Origin: Isoetes taiwanensis
Taxonomy: Eukaryota > Streptophyta > Lycopodiopsida > Isoetales > Isoetaceae
Direction of reading: 5' to 3'
Assembly (NCBI GenBank): GCA_021234155.1
Contig: JAJEKV010000002.1
Span: 9,386,409 to 9,450,408 of the forward strand
DNA: 64,000 bases
The position numbers and the translations under genes are program-made. Numbering within the stretch: the stretch's first letter is position 1; every line of letters begins with the position of its first letter. The notes below the pieces were generated by a model. It saw nothing but the letters and a program-made list of their open reading frames with translations. It made no database searches and was not told where the DNA came from. This document shows, one piece after another, positions 46,176 to 57,091 of the stretch.

Positions 46176-46823
46176 CGGAAGAGAGACGCCGTGTCGCTGA
46201 AGCAACCTTGTCAGCACAATACAATGTAGATACCAGAATGGACGGCCGGGATTGGTGCCCCGGTGACACGAATATTCCAAGATGCTATTGTATAATAATT
46301 ATACATGTTTAGATTAGATAATTTAGTTTGGTTTCAATAATGTTATGTCGCTCGTTGATATTGCTAAGTTAATTCTTATTTCGCAAATCTTTTTAGTCAC
46401 CATTGCAAGTGTGCTTTTCCTAGCATTTGTCTCGTCATCATGTGGGACCATCATGGCGGTAGCTATACTATCTTGCATAATCCTAACAGTTACTTTGGTC
46501 TGCTTGTTGCTTCTTATTCAATGAGTCGGTGCCTCGATGTTGTCTGGTTTCCATTCCTTTTCTATTAAGGTTGTTTGGCGTGTGTGCCTTCTTGCCTGTT
46601 AGTCGCATGCTTGGGAATTGTAAGTCTTCAGGTTATGAGCCTTTGTGTGATGCTTCAGGTTTTGGGTGGTGAGTAACCATTGAGTTGATGTTTTATTAGG
46701 ATTGCGTTGGTAACTTTTTAGGTGACTACTTTTTTTTGGGTCCCGAAGGGATCTCTTTTGGAAGTTGGTTGGTTAACAGCTGTTATCTTGTTGTGCTCTA
46801 ACAATGGTTTCGTTTTCTAATAT

Positions 46824-47225
46824 TTGTGGTTGGTGGTTTCAGAGTTTTGCACTCCGCCCCTTGAGACACAACTGCATCCCGATATACGTTATCTAAAGAA
46901 TATGCTCAAGGTTCACCTTCCTTTTTGGCAGTCCTTTTGCTCTTCTGCCATGGTTTTGGACTGGGTGGCTAATGGTTATAAACTGCCGTGGCTAAATGGC
47001 CCTCCTCGTTTTCCTTGGTTTCAGCCTAACCATAAACCTGCTTTCACACATGCCAATTTTGTTCGCTCTGCTATCCAAGACCTGCTTCATTCTAGTGCTG
47101 CGACCCCTTCCGCATCCCAAAGGGCTCTATATGGTAGTAGCAAGGAACCATGTCTACTATTGGCAGAAAAGAAATGCAGCTGTATAGCCATGTTAGGTGA
47201 AAATTCAATTAGGGTGCACACATAA
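46824..47225 (+). pseudogene. DIRS-like retrotransposon RT N-terminal fragment
   Basis: This open stretch contains LPFWQSFCSSAMVLDWVANG, then YKLPWLNGPPRFPWFQPNHK, then FTHANFVRSAIQDLLHS. The order W...vl..i..GY.iPf...PP...N.....h..FV...I..Ll is the entry segment of reverse transcriptases in DIRS-type (tyrosine-recombinase) retrotransposons. After AATP the homologous reading seems to shift to the next frame (PLPHPKGLYMVVARNHVYY). No YADD box, RNase H or tyrosine recombinase is visible downstream. A distant alternative is another RT class. Confidence 0.45.
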
Positions 47226-48740
47226 TCTTGCAATGTGTGTTTGTTCTCATTTGTATCTGGCTATCTAGATAACTGGCACAAAAACTTCACAAACTATAAG
47301 TATCAGGAGAAAAAAATGTATGTGAATACGGATCACATCCCCTTATCCATTCCCTTACACCTATGTAAAAAGACCGCTTATTCTGCATAACATACTCTTT
47401 TCCTTATGACACATTACAAAATATTTAAAAACCCTAGACCAAGTTACAATCAAAAGCATTGTCAAACTCATCGAATTTACACCATTTATAAGATTCATAA
47501 GGCAACCATCCGTGTGTTACCAACCACCTTTGTGTGTTCCGCTTGTCCCTCTCTAGGCTTAGGTGCAAAGAAATAATCAAGGTGTTCTATGTTGTGATTC
47601 GAGGCCATGAAAACTTGGGCTTCAAGGGTATGTCTAGTTTACTATGTATCCCTTAGTGTTTGCACATCACAAGGTTAAAGCTCTCCATTTGGTAGTCAGA
47701 GGAGAGAAAAGATGAAAAGCCTTCTTAGGCTATTCGTGCTTGCTTGCGCAATTGCTATTGAGCGCTTACACTTTTATGATGAAGCCCAAATTTGGCGCAA
47801 TGCATGGGATGCAATATGATGTGGCATCTAAATCATCTTGTCGTATCAAGTGAAGGAACTGTAATAATATGTGCTCTAGGGTCTTCACAATCTGAAGAAA
47901 ACACGTTCCAAGAGAATATCTTTGAAAAGAGTTTCATGGCTTCTAGCATCTGCCATAATTGGAAGTTGTCACCATGGTATTCCATGAGGACATGCTACAT
48001 TCTGGCATTTGCTCAAAGAATCCAATTAGGCACTTGCTGGAACATCTCAAAAGCACCACCCACACCATATCCTACAATTTGCTATACAACGTAATCAAAT
48101 AGGCTTCAAATGGTCTTCACTAAAGGGTTTTCACATATGTTCTTTACTTTTTTTTTTCTTCGAAGTATTTGTTATATCATCTAACAGATTGGGCTGGAAG
48201 CAGGGGCAAACTAGATTTGTTAATCAAATTATTTCTATTTTGCCAACAGTAGAACCATTGTTGAGTAGTGATGAAGAGGTTCCTAGCGCCAAGTGTTGGA
48301 AACCAATCTGTTGGGAACTGCATTTTACTATGAAGCAAAATGTGCCATTCAAGATTATAGTCACATTTCTAATCATGTCACCATTGCCTTCAATGCAGTT
48401 TATGTGGCATTTCTGTCACTAAAATTTGCATTTCCAAATTGTTAATTCAAGATGTCATATAGCCAAGATGTTGTATCCAAGCCAAGCAGTTTCCAACTAC
48501 AGACGTCCTTTCCTCATGGGCAAGCTTGATACATTTGTCTTACTTGACCATGACGCCATTAAGTCAACACCAACAGCTAGGAACAAGACATGATGATGTC
48601 AACAAAAACAAATTGTGAAGTTCTGATTTTGTGTAGTTATTTGATGTTACATTCTTCTCTTTGTTTGTAATAAGCTCTTAATTCTAAATGAGATATCAAA
48701 TTAAATGTGCTAAGTTTTGTGTATTGATGAAGGCCTTAGG

Positions 48741-48780
48741 GTCAATGCCATTGAACGACAGTCAATGCCATTGAACGACA
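48741..48780. repeat. perfect 20-bp tandem duplicate
   Basis: GTCAATGCCATTGAACGACA occurs twice in immediate tandem. It is a small, recent-looking duplication. Confidence 0.95.
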
Positions 48781-49238
48781 TCATATCTAGATAAATTTTG
48801 CTCACATACGCCATCCTTCTCTTAATAAGGTCTATCTTGTATTGCAAAATTATAATATATTTGTTGTGCTGCAGAATGTTCTAAAGTTGGTGGATATAGG
48901 CAGCTCTCCTTGCTTAGCAGTAGTGCGCTATCCATAATGGCAACATCATTACACATCATAGCCATAAGAATTCCATTATCCTGCATGATTTGATTCTGAC
49001 AATTTGAAAAATGATTCTGCATTAGTATTAGATTTTAGACTGTTGAAAGCATTTATAGATTTTCAACCTAGGGGTCTACGATCTAGATGCAATAAAATAA
49101 TAGAACTTCTGCAAGAGGATTGAAGTTGTAACAAAGTAGCCAATTGTGAAATCATGCTCCTAAAAGTGATTGATGATGGAAAGCCAAAGTATCCATTGCT
49201 AGAGATTCTAATAAGTTTTTTTTAGAATCCTTATGCGC

Positions 49239-49306
49239 CCAAGATATAGAAAACTTCATATTACAAATTACACCAAGATATAGAAAACTTCATATTACAA
49301 ATTACA
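49239..49306. repeat. 34-bp tandem duplicate
   Basis: The block CAAGATATAGAAAACTTCAT followed by ATTACAAATTACA occurs twice in tandem with a 34 bp period and no visible mismatch. Confidence 0.9.
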
Positions 49307-49732
49307 GAGGCAAAAGAACGTTATCAAAACATGTAATTTCTGTAAAAAGTAATCAAACGTGCTTTTGACTAGTTTTTTTTTTTTTTTTTTTGGGGAGGGT
49401 TCTAGAGCGATAGAATGTGTGAGAAGCTAAATAATATATGCAAGTGGATGAATGAATGGGTTAGGGTACATTATGGAAATGCAATGATTTAAAACTTTCG
49501 AAAGGGCAATGAATATAGAAGGAAGATAGTTAATGGTAGGGTTGCGTAAAGGGCAATATGTTGTTGAAGCCAAGGGTGAAGTACCATAGTTTTTTAAAGG
49601 AGTCATTATGGCATGGCCGTCTTTGACTTTTTATTTTCACTAAGTATGTATGAAGATCAATAATACATATTTTATGCACAAAGATACAGTTATAAGGATT
49701 GCACTATATTATTCTTGTCATGTAGATGTAAA

Positions 49733-50648
49733 TTGTCGCGCAATGGGAACAGGTGAATAGCGAGGGTTCTTATGTTAAAGTTATGCCAATTCCTATGGTG
49801 CAAGTTCAGACAATGCTTGCAGAATTATGCTAGTTCTACAATGCAAGTTTGAGCAACGCTTCTACAGTGTTTTTGGCAAACTAGTTGTTTTTGAAAAATT
49901 GTTATTTTTAATGTTTCTCATCCTTGGACTTGATTGCTAGTTGCCTACATACATAAATTAGTTGTCGATGGGGCAGGCGCAAAGGGGGTCTTACTTTACG
50001 CACCCTTGGGGCAGGCGCAAAGGAGGACAGGTGAATGGCGAGGTTTGTTATGTTAAAGTTATGCCAATTCCTATGGTGCAAGTTCGAATATGGTGTTTTT
50101 GGCAAACTAGTTGTTTTCATTGATAGTTGCCTAGCTATATAAATTGGTTGTCGATGGGGCAAGCGCAAAGGGGGACCTATTTTGATGTGCCACTAGGGTT
50201 GGGATTGGGGTTGGTGTAGAGGGGGCACAAGATTGGCCAATTTAGAAGCTATGCTAATAATTTTTATACATGGACTTTGAGGATTTGCTTAGTCAACTTT
50301 TACCCAATTTAGAAGCTATGCTAATAATTTTTATACATGGACTTTGAGGATTTACTTAGTCAACTTTTACATAAGATATGGAGGGAGAGTAGGAATGGCG
50401 GGGTGCAAAGGCGGTGAATACAGGGTTTTATGTTAAAGTTATGCCAATTCCTATGGTGCAAGTTCGGGCAGCGCTTTCGAAATTACGCTAGTTCTACATT
50501 GCAAGTTCGGGCAATGCTTCTACAATATTTTTGGCAAGCTAGTTGATCCTATAAGTTATTTTTAATCTTTGTCTTTCTACGAGTTGATTGCTAGTTGCCT
50601 GGTTACATAGATTATTTGTCAATGGGGCAAGTGCAGGGCTTATTTTAA
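49733..50648. repeat. unit D spacer (array resumes)
   Basis: The array's spacer modules reappear: TTGATTGCTAGTTGCCTACA near 49,930, GATAGTTGCCTAGCTATATA near 50,121 and TTGATTGCTAGTTGCCTGG near 50,585. A pair of TTTAGAAGCTATGCTAATAA modules (50,240 and 50,307, 67 bp apart) is also present. Compared with units A and B there is one extra module at 49,733-49,890. The decarboxylase pseudogene that should precede it is absent. This is the best-preserved spacer copy. Confidence 0.65.
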
Positions 50649-53195
50649 GGGAAAGTTACCCAAATGCCCTTGCGAAATGGGCAATTTACCAAAGTACCCC
50701 TATCAAACCGAAAATTACCAAAATGCCCTTGGGCGACCAAAGGCAAGCGGCAATGGCAAAAGGCGAACAGCGGCATGATTGATTGCAATTGAATTGTGGT
50801 TAACATTTTATGTTACGATCAGCGAGTGGTGACTCATTTGATGCATTTGTGGATGCATTGGACTTTGATTTTAATTACGATTGAGAAAGCCGAAGCAGGC
50901 ATATCTTTGGAATTAGAGGAAAATCAAGTTTATGAAACTTCAACATCATACGGTGACAACATGCCCGGGGGGAGAAAAACACATATTACCCAACGCTAAA
51001 CATAACTGCAACTTTTCCACGACAAATGAGTGCAGTCAGTCTGGTTCGCACAATCCTGGTCCAAAATAATTCTAAACCAAAAATTCAAGACAATTGAAGA
51101 AAGTCCAGGGCCACATACAGTTGAAGAAAACAATTTTATAGAAGCATTACGCCATGAGAAGTCCATGCTAGGTGATAACTCCGATACATCTTGAATCCTC
51201 TTGAGATCCACGATATCCGAAAATGGGTATGCTTTGGAACTCCAAGGCACCATGATTTGATGGCCGGTGAGCATATCTCACATTACGAATCGAGGGGAAG
51301 CTTCGCGGCTACTTAGCCTGGACATACACAACATAAAGAAACCACAGTATCCTCTTTACATAAAGCTATGGTGGATCCCCGAAGATAGATATTAGAGTAG
51401 CAAAACCTTCAGTTCCAATCCAGAAGCAATCACTATATGGCTCTGCAGTCTATTTAATGAATGTTCTTAAGAAAAGACTGCATCAGGAAGGATGCCCACT
51501 TTGAATATTGAATGCAATTGACAAAGAGAGCCTTTTGGGCGCTTCTGCTCCATTGCAAGAAATGCTCTGAAAAGAACTACTTAATTAACAACAAGTTCAC
51601 AAAGCTGCGGGGAAGAACTACTTAATTAACAACAAGTTCACAAAGGCTGCGGTCTTAAGTAAGCTAAGCTGCTCGATATTCACATTCATTATGTAATAGT
51701 AAGAAATCAATCTCATAATTAAAAAGAAGTCACAAAACACTTCACCTCGCCAAATAAAATACACGCAATTTCAATTAGTACTCCTACAAGTTAGCGGTTG
51801 TGGCCAGACACTTTTGCATCTTGAACATTTCTTTGCTTTCTTATCATCCTCGATGAGGCGATCTTATTTCTCCTCTTCTTAGGTCATACGGCAATCGAGA
51901 TGTCTATGGAGGAAGCATATCTGTGGCTGCCGCCTTCACCACTATGAATCTACGGAGAGATAACCCTTAAGTAAGTTGCATAGTACACGCACAACCGATA
52001 TGCCTCATAGGTGTACATGTTCACTTGCTGTTTCTTGAATAGAATTGATGCAGCAGCATGGGCACAAGGAATTCCAGACTTCTGCCATCTCAAGCATATG
52101 CTAGTGGAAACAAAGACCCACGTGCGTCTCTACCCCATGCTCTCTTCGGACATCAGCAACAAGGTCTGAAGGTTTATAACTTTGGTGCTCAAGGAACTTA
52201 CCAAGATATTTTTCCGTCACCCATTTTGAGTTAGCTTCCTTATTATTTCTCTGATTAACCCCACCACAAGAATGCACACTATCTATGCTCTTAATTGTAA
52301 CTTCAGCACTATCTGGAAGTTTAGAAGCGTGGATCATCCATGGACAACCTTCAGCAGCACACTTTACTCTGTATCTAGAGCGATCGGACTTAATCAGCGA
52401 TAATTCTACATGATCTTTGGTTGCTTGATCTCGTCTTTGCGACCTTGCATTCTTCAAATGAATCAAATTTGGCACCCTTACGGTTCCATACACGGACATA
52501 CAACCTTACGTCTTTGGAAATTCTGGATTACCTTGCAAGGTAAGGAGAAGCATTAACTATCTACTCACGGCAATTCATGCATGCATTCTATTACGGCAAT
52601 GTATCCATGCTTGTTTTCGCACTCCTTTCACTAATTGTAGTTGGCCACCTTTGGAAGATTTGTACATCAACTCTAACATGAAAGAAGAAAGAGCATCTGG
52701 GAATTACTTTTGCCCTCTTAATTGCCCTCAAAGCTGTGGCCCAATTATCTACGATTTGCTAGTACTAAGATCTGCTTTGTAATAAGATTCGGGCTTTAAA
52801 CCCGGTATCACTAAATACTATGATTTTTCAGAACAAAAGCGACATTGCTAGAAATTAACTTTTCTCCTTACCTTACAAGCCGCGTTTGGAAATTCGGAAG
52901 GTAAACCCGGTGCTCGATGAGATCTTTGGACGAATTCACTTGTTGAATTCTTTGGGCCGAATTGACTTGTCGAATTCACTTGTTGATCTTTGGGCGTCTC
53001 CTCCATGGGCAGCCTCCTAATTTTCCCTCCGTTTCTCTAAGCGGCGGCTTCCCTCCGTTTCCTCTCGATCAATTCGCGCGTTTTCACGCCCTTGGCTACC
53101 GGTTTTGAGAAGAAGAACATTTTTGCAATTTTCGGTTTGATAGGGGTACTTTGGTAAATTGCCCATTTCGCAAGGGCATTTGGCTAACTTTCCCT
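50649..53195 (-). mobile_element. MULE copy D, best-preserved termini and transposase N-terminus
   Basis: This is a Mutator-like element of ~2.55 kb. The left end runs GGGAAAGTTACCCAAATGCC, then CTTGCGAAATGGGCAATTTA, then CCAAAGTACCCCTATCAAAC, then CGAAAATTACC. The right end (about 53,120-53,195) reads the reverse complement: GGTTTGATAGGGGTACTTTG, then GTAAATTGCCCATTTCGCAA, then GGGCATTTGGCTAACTTTCC. The terminal inverted repeat is ~75 bp with few mismatches. The transposase lies on the minus strand: N-terminus at 52,499-52,101, SWIM/C-terminus at about 52,090-51,830. A ~300 bp block present in copy A is deleted at about 52,120, and the DDE core is absent. Its right flank is unrelated to the other units. 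Confidence 0.75.
52101..52499 (-). pseudogene. MuDR-type transposase N-terminal domain (copy D)
   Basis: This minus-strand open stretch encodes the plant MuDR transposase N-terminal domain: LIKSDRSRYRVKCAAEGCPW, then MIHASKLPDS, then VHSCGGVNQRNNKEANSKWV, then TEKYLGKF. The 'K.d..R..v.C...gCpW.i.as.......i.......HtC......r...ak..wva' pattern is diagnostic. At VRREHGVE the frame jumps to THVGLCFH at a deletion junction. In a shifted frame a SWIM-like segment follows (W..SGIPCAHA family pattern, read here as WNSLCPCC). Without the catalytic domain it cannot transpose itself. Confidence 0.75.
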
Positions 53196-55734
53196 TTCTT
53201 CAAATGCAACAGTTACCCTGTTTTATCAACAACAAAAAATATAGTAAGAAGCATTCGAGTCCATAGACTTAATTCCCATGCCCCAAAACAGAGGCCAGAA
53301 ATCACAGTCCCGTCGGCTTGGGCTCGGTTTGCCGGAGTAAGCTATTGATTGGGTTGAGCTTTAATAGATTCTAAATTGAAGCTTGAACTGATTACCTGCT
53401 TTACACAAGTTTTCAGAAATCGTGCACGATTTTAAGACCAAGAGCTTCAAGCTATCTGCTTCAATGCGGAGAAGGGCGCCGCACCAGAAGTCACAAAATA
53501 CTGGGCTAAGCTGGAATCAAATTCGATGTTGATGAGATTAAACTCTGGAATGAAGCCCTAAACTAAATATAACAAACTAATTACTTGGCAAAACGGATTC
53601 AGGCACGGCAAATACCAAGACGGGTTTAGCACCACAGGCTTTAAGCGCTTAATCCAGGGATGGCTTCTCGGGGGAGGGCGGTGGATTCTTAATGTACCAT
53701 TTTTGATGCAAGCAAGATTTGGCAGACAAATACCTCTGCCGGAGTACAGAGCGCCAAATAACTCTGCCGGATTTTCCTATGGCAAATCAGAGCATCTTCC
53801 TCAGATCCGGCCCCATATTTTCGATGGAGCTAATGGGGATTGCTTGCATCTACAACACATCCAGCAAAGTTCTGTCGATTAGCAAGGGTCTCATGACCTC
53901 TGTTTATACACAAACTTTTTCCCTTTTCCAGCTGTGGCGATGTTAGGATGATCTGTCTTTGGAACAGTTAAGATGGAGCTTCAACCAAATCAATCACTGC
54001 GGACCTCCTAATTAGCAAGTCTGACCAGATTCTTCAGCTTGCTCAACCCGATGATTGTTGCGGTTCCAGTGTCCCATTAATTGATAACGATCCTTGCTTC
54101 TTAATTCACTCTTCATATTTGAATAGCTAAAAAACTTAAAGAACGCAAGACTACAACAGATGTTCCGAGCGGAAAACGTTTTACAGTGCCCCATATCGCC
54201 ATATAGTCTGCACATGGGAAGATATCGCGCGGTGCGATCTATCTAGCTCCGGGGAAATGCTCAGCAGGAAACAGCTGGACCTCGAGCTTCCCTTATGCTA
54301 CTCTGATAGCTACATACGTGGCACACTCTGCTGCATTTAGATTGCGGCGCAGAACCAAGAAAATAAAAACAAGGTGCTGCGCACGAAGGGTTGCCCTCCG
54401 TGACCCGAGAGTGAAATGGCTTAAATCACACTTCAAAGTCATGTTTTCGAGCATATACTGACATATACTTGGAATATGCCACAAACTCACATGGATGAGG
54501 GTTTTCCCCTTAGGGGCAACCCAAAAAACTGGACTCAAACATATCAGTGGAATGCTATTTCCATGCCCAATTCATAATTCATAAGGCAAGGCATTCAAAT
54601 ACACTAATAACTTACAATGTTGCAAATAGGAAAAAGAAAAACAATCCATTGGTTCCATTCAAACCTTGAACATATCGAAAGATGAAAAGCAAGAATGATG
54701 ATTTCATTGGTGTTTTAGTTTTCTTTATCGGGGCTCAACACATGCACGCACTGTAGCCCGGTTCTCCAAGATTCAAGGAATTCGATTTTTTATTGCTATT
54801 TTTGTTTTCTAAATTTGAAATTGCCTCCAAGATTTCCAACCACCTTTATTGATTTTAGTACTAAATTGGGGGACAAAAGGGACATCGAAAATGAGACACC
54901 CCAGTGTGCAGACATTTGTTTGGTTCTAAAACTACAAGGTTGAATCCATTATTAATGTTCGACATTTTATGGTAGAGTGTATCTCTCAATCTTGAATGGC
55001 GTGGAAGACGATCTTGAATATGTGGGATTTGAACCCACATTATGCCCAAAATCTAAGCATACCAAAGTGTAATTATAATGGCTAAGAGATAGCCATGAAG
55101 CAACCACCATCCATGAGTATTCATATTCACTATGAATATATTACATCCAAGAGGCCGTTACAATCTATAAGGTACTCTAATTATTAGCCAGATAACTTTA
55201 TTTATACTTACTCCATATATCATAACCATCATAACTGTATTTAAAGGCACCGATTTAAATAAAGTATTTAAAATAATCCCAGCTATGTAAAACTGCCTTC
55301 TTAATGAATGACACATAATCATTTTCTTTGCCAAGGCTTGTATCATGAATCTATGTTTTTGTTTCTAGCATTTTCTTCAAGCCAATGTGGTTGTTTAGAA
55401 CTTGGCGATATCAAACATATGGCAAAGAAATCGTAATCACGTTGCTTGCCTAGGAGTAACAATTTACTTCTTATATTCTATGATATAACAATAACCTTAG
55501 CTACAAGGCTTTTATAAAATACTACAAACCACGGAAAGAAATGCCATTATATCCTATACATCTTGTTTAAGGAGCCGCACCACACTTTGGAGCACATGTT
55601 CATGCAATGTGATCTATTTGAAGAAGAGTTAAATAACACATGCAATTCAAAATCATCTACTTGTACTAAACCATTAATTGTTGCAGGTTGGCTAGTTTGA
55701 AAGGCTGAAGTTAATCTCCTTTCTGTGTCCAAAT
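53196..55734. other. anonymous stretch
   Basis: There is no recognised gene. Open frames (53,719-53,946 plus; 54,293-54,538, 54,861-55,049 and 55,158-55,346 minus) have no known motifs. A T-arm-like sequence on the minus strand near 55,022-55,042 does not belong to a foldable tRNA. Confidence 0.45.
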
Positions 55735-56602
55735 TGGATGATATCAAAATGTCAAGTAACCTTTTGGAAATGAAAAATCTTAGGCATAGAGTAAAAGGGA
55801 AGGAGATCTTTGTCAACTAGACTTCGGCTTTCCAAAATATGTAGTGAACTTAGGCACAGAGTAAAAGGGCCTCCAATTTTACATTCACACGGAACACAAA
55901 CCGGAAAGCATACCGAAGCTGTGGAATATTACACTGCTGCATTCGCATGCAATGGCGAGAATCGTCCTTTCAATGCTGTCTTATTTTGCAATCGAGCGGC
56001 AGCATCACAAGCATTAGGAAATATTGCGGATGCAATTGCTGATTGCGGTCGCGCCATAGTTCTGGATTCTAAGTATGCAAAGGTATATTCGTCTTAATTT
56101 TGTCATTTGCTTACAATTATGGTGAGAAAGTAGGTAGAATATTAATGTCTTGAAATGCATAAACCTGACCCTGCATTTCCTCCTTTGTGGCTATTTTTAT
56201 TGTTTCTCTCTTGCCTATAGAAAACATGCGGGACAAAGTTTCTCAGGCAGCAATTTTTTTCAAGTTGCTCTTCACATTCCATTGTTGTCTGTTGTAACGT
56301 TGGTGCCCCTTGTAATTATTGTGTTGCAGGCAATTTCAAGGAGGGCGACATTGCATTTTATGGTCGTGATTTATGGACAATCATGCAAAGATTTGCAGCG
56401 GTTGATTAGTCTTCTTGAAGGCCAACAAGAAACAGTCAAAGGAAATAATGTAACAACTTCAAATAAGTCTCACAATATGCAGCAAGACTTGGGACAGGCT
56501 TATGAACGCTTGGCCAAGGCAGAAGAAGAGTTGAAGACAAACCTTGGAATACCTGAAAAGAGATGGGAGTTTTTGAAAATATTTGAATCCCTGGCTCCAT
56601 AA
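55735..56602 (+). pseudogene. TPR/DnaJ-type co-chaperone gene fragment, truncated before the J domain
   Basis: This resembles plant TPR-containing DnaJ proteins. Exon 1 (to 56,082) carries GKHTEAVEYYTAAFACNGEN, then FNAVLFCNRAAASQALGNIA and DAIADCGRAIVLDSKYAK: two TPR helix pairs with the family's 'FNRAAAyqaLG...dAIaDC..AI.LD..Y.Ka' signature. It ends at the donor AAAG|GTATAT. Exon 2 starts after GTTGCAG at 56,330: AISRRATLH, QSCKDLQRLISLLEGQQE, then AYERLAKAEEELKTNLGI, and stops at 56,602 where the J domain should begin. RHRVKG occurs twice upstream (55,779 and 55,850), a small local duplication that disrupts the start. The intron keeps phase, so splicing was once functional. Confidence 0.7.
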
Positions 56603-56610
56603 TCACTAAC

Positions 56611-56757
56611 CTGCCTTGCTAGCAGCCTCTACTGCTGCCACATTGGCCTCTCCATTAATTTTTTCCATCTCCTCATTTGTTCCAAACCCACCAATTGCGG
56701 AAACGACAGCAGTTGCACCATTCAGTAATCCATCCCAATCTGCATAGAACACATTCC
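56611..56757 (-). pseudogene. NAD(P)-binding atypical SDR-like exon
   Basis: A single 147 bp exon lies on the minus strand, bounded by TATATGCAG (acceptor) and G|GTTAGT (donor). It reads NVFYADWDGLLNGATAVVSA, then IGGFGTNEEMEKINGEANVA and AVEAASKA. This matches the plant family of atypical short-chain dehydrogenase/NAD(P)-binding Rossmann proteins (of the type annotated at Arabidopsis At1g32220), at the '...GvtaVvS.iGgFG.n..M..iNG.aNi.Ai.AA...G' segment. No neighbouring exons of the gene are found here. It lies 8 bp from the stop of the plus-strand TPR fragment. Confidence 0.65.
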
Positions 56758-56794
56758 CTGCATATACAAACTGAAGATCAGTAAATATCTCCAT

Positions 56795-57091
56795 TCACAA
56801 ATGAGCCAAAATGAAAAGAGAAGACAATCTTTTCTTCCCTCATTAACTAGAGATTATAGATGAGCATGCCTGGAACCCATAATACTTGTTCAACCCATGA
56901 GTCATCATAAGAGAACCATCATTCATTTAAATTGGATTTATGTCAGGATTTTGGACCATTTTGGCACTGCAACTTTTTCCCGGGTTAGTTAATTTGCATC
57001 GAGAATGTGACTTTTTTTTATAACAGCACAACATGATTGCATTAAAAATTTAAAATAGTTCACATATGCATGTCGAGTTACATATTGCCAA
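56795..57091. other. anonymous stretch
   Basis: This AT-rich sequence lies between the SDR-like exon and the end of the transposase-like region. No gene is seen. Confidence 0.4.

Larger units (their letters stand above)
47226..49732. other. anonymous stretch
   Basis: There is no recognised gene. Plus-strand frames at 47,792-48,094 and 48,189-48,422 lack known motifs. Short tandem repeats occur at 48,741 and 49,241, and a run of about 19 T at about 49,373-49,391 could be the tail of a minus-strand retroposon. Confidence 0.45.

Noticed and set aside
49373-49391. Run of about 19 T as a polyadenylated retroposon tail
   Set aside because: No SINE or LINE body could be recognised next to it, so only the homopolymer itself is certain.
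54293-54538. 81-codon minus-strand open frame
   Set aside because: There are no motifs, no splice sites and no homologous feel, so it is left as anonymous.
55005-55080. tRNA-like T-arm on the minus strand (TGGGTTCAAATCCCA)
   Set aside because: The T-arm is good, but the anticodon loop would have about 11 bases, and no D-arm or acceptor stem can be formed.
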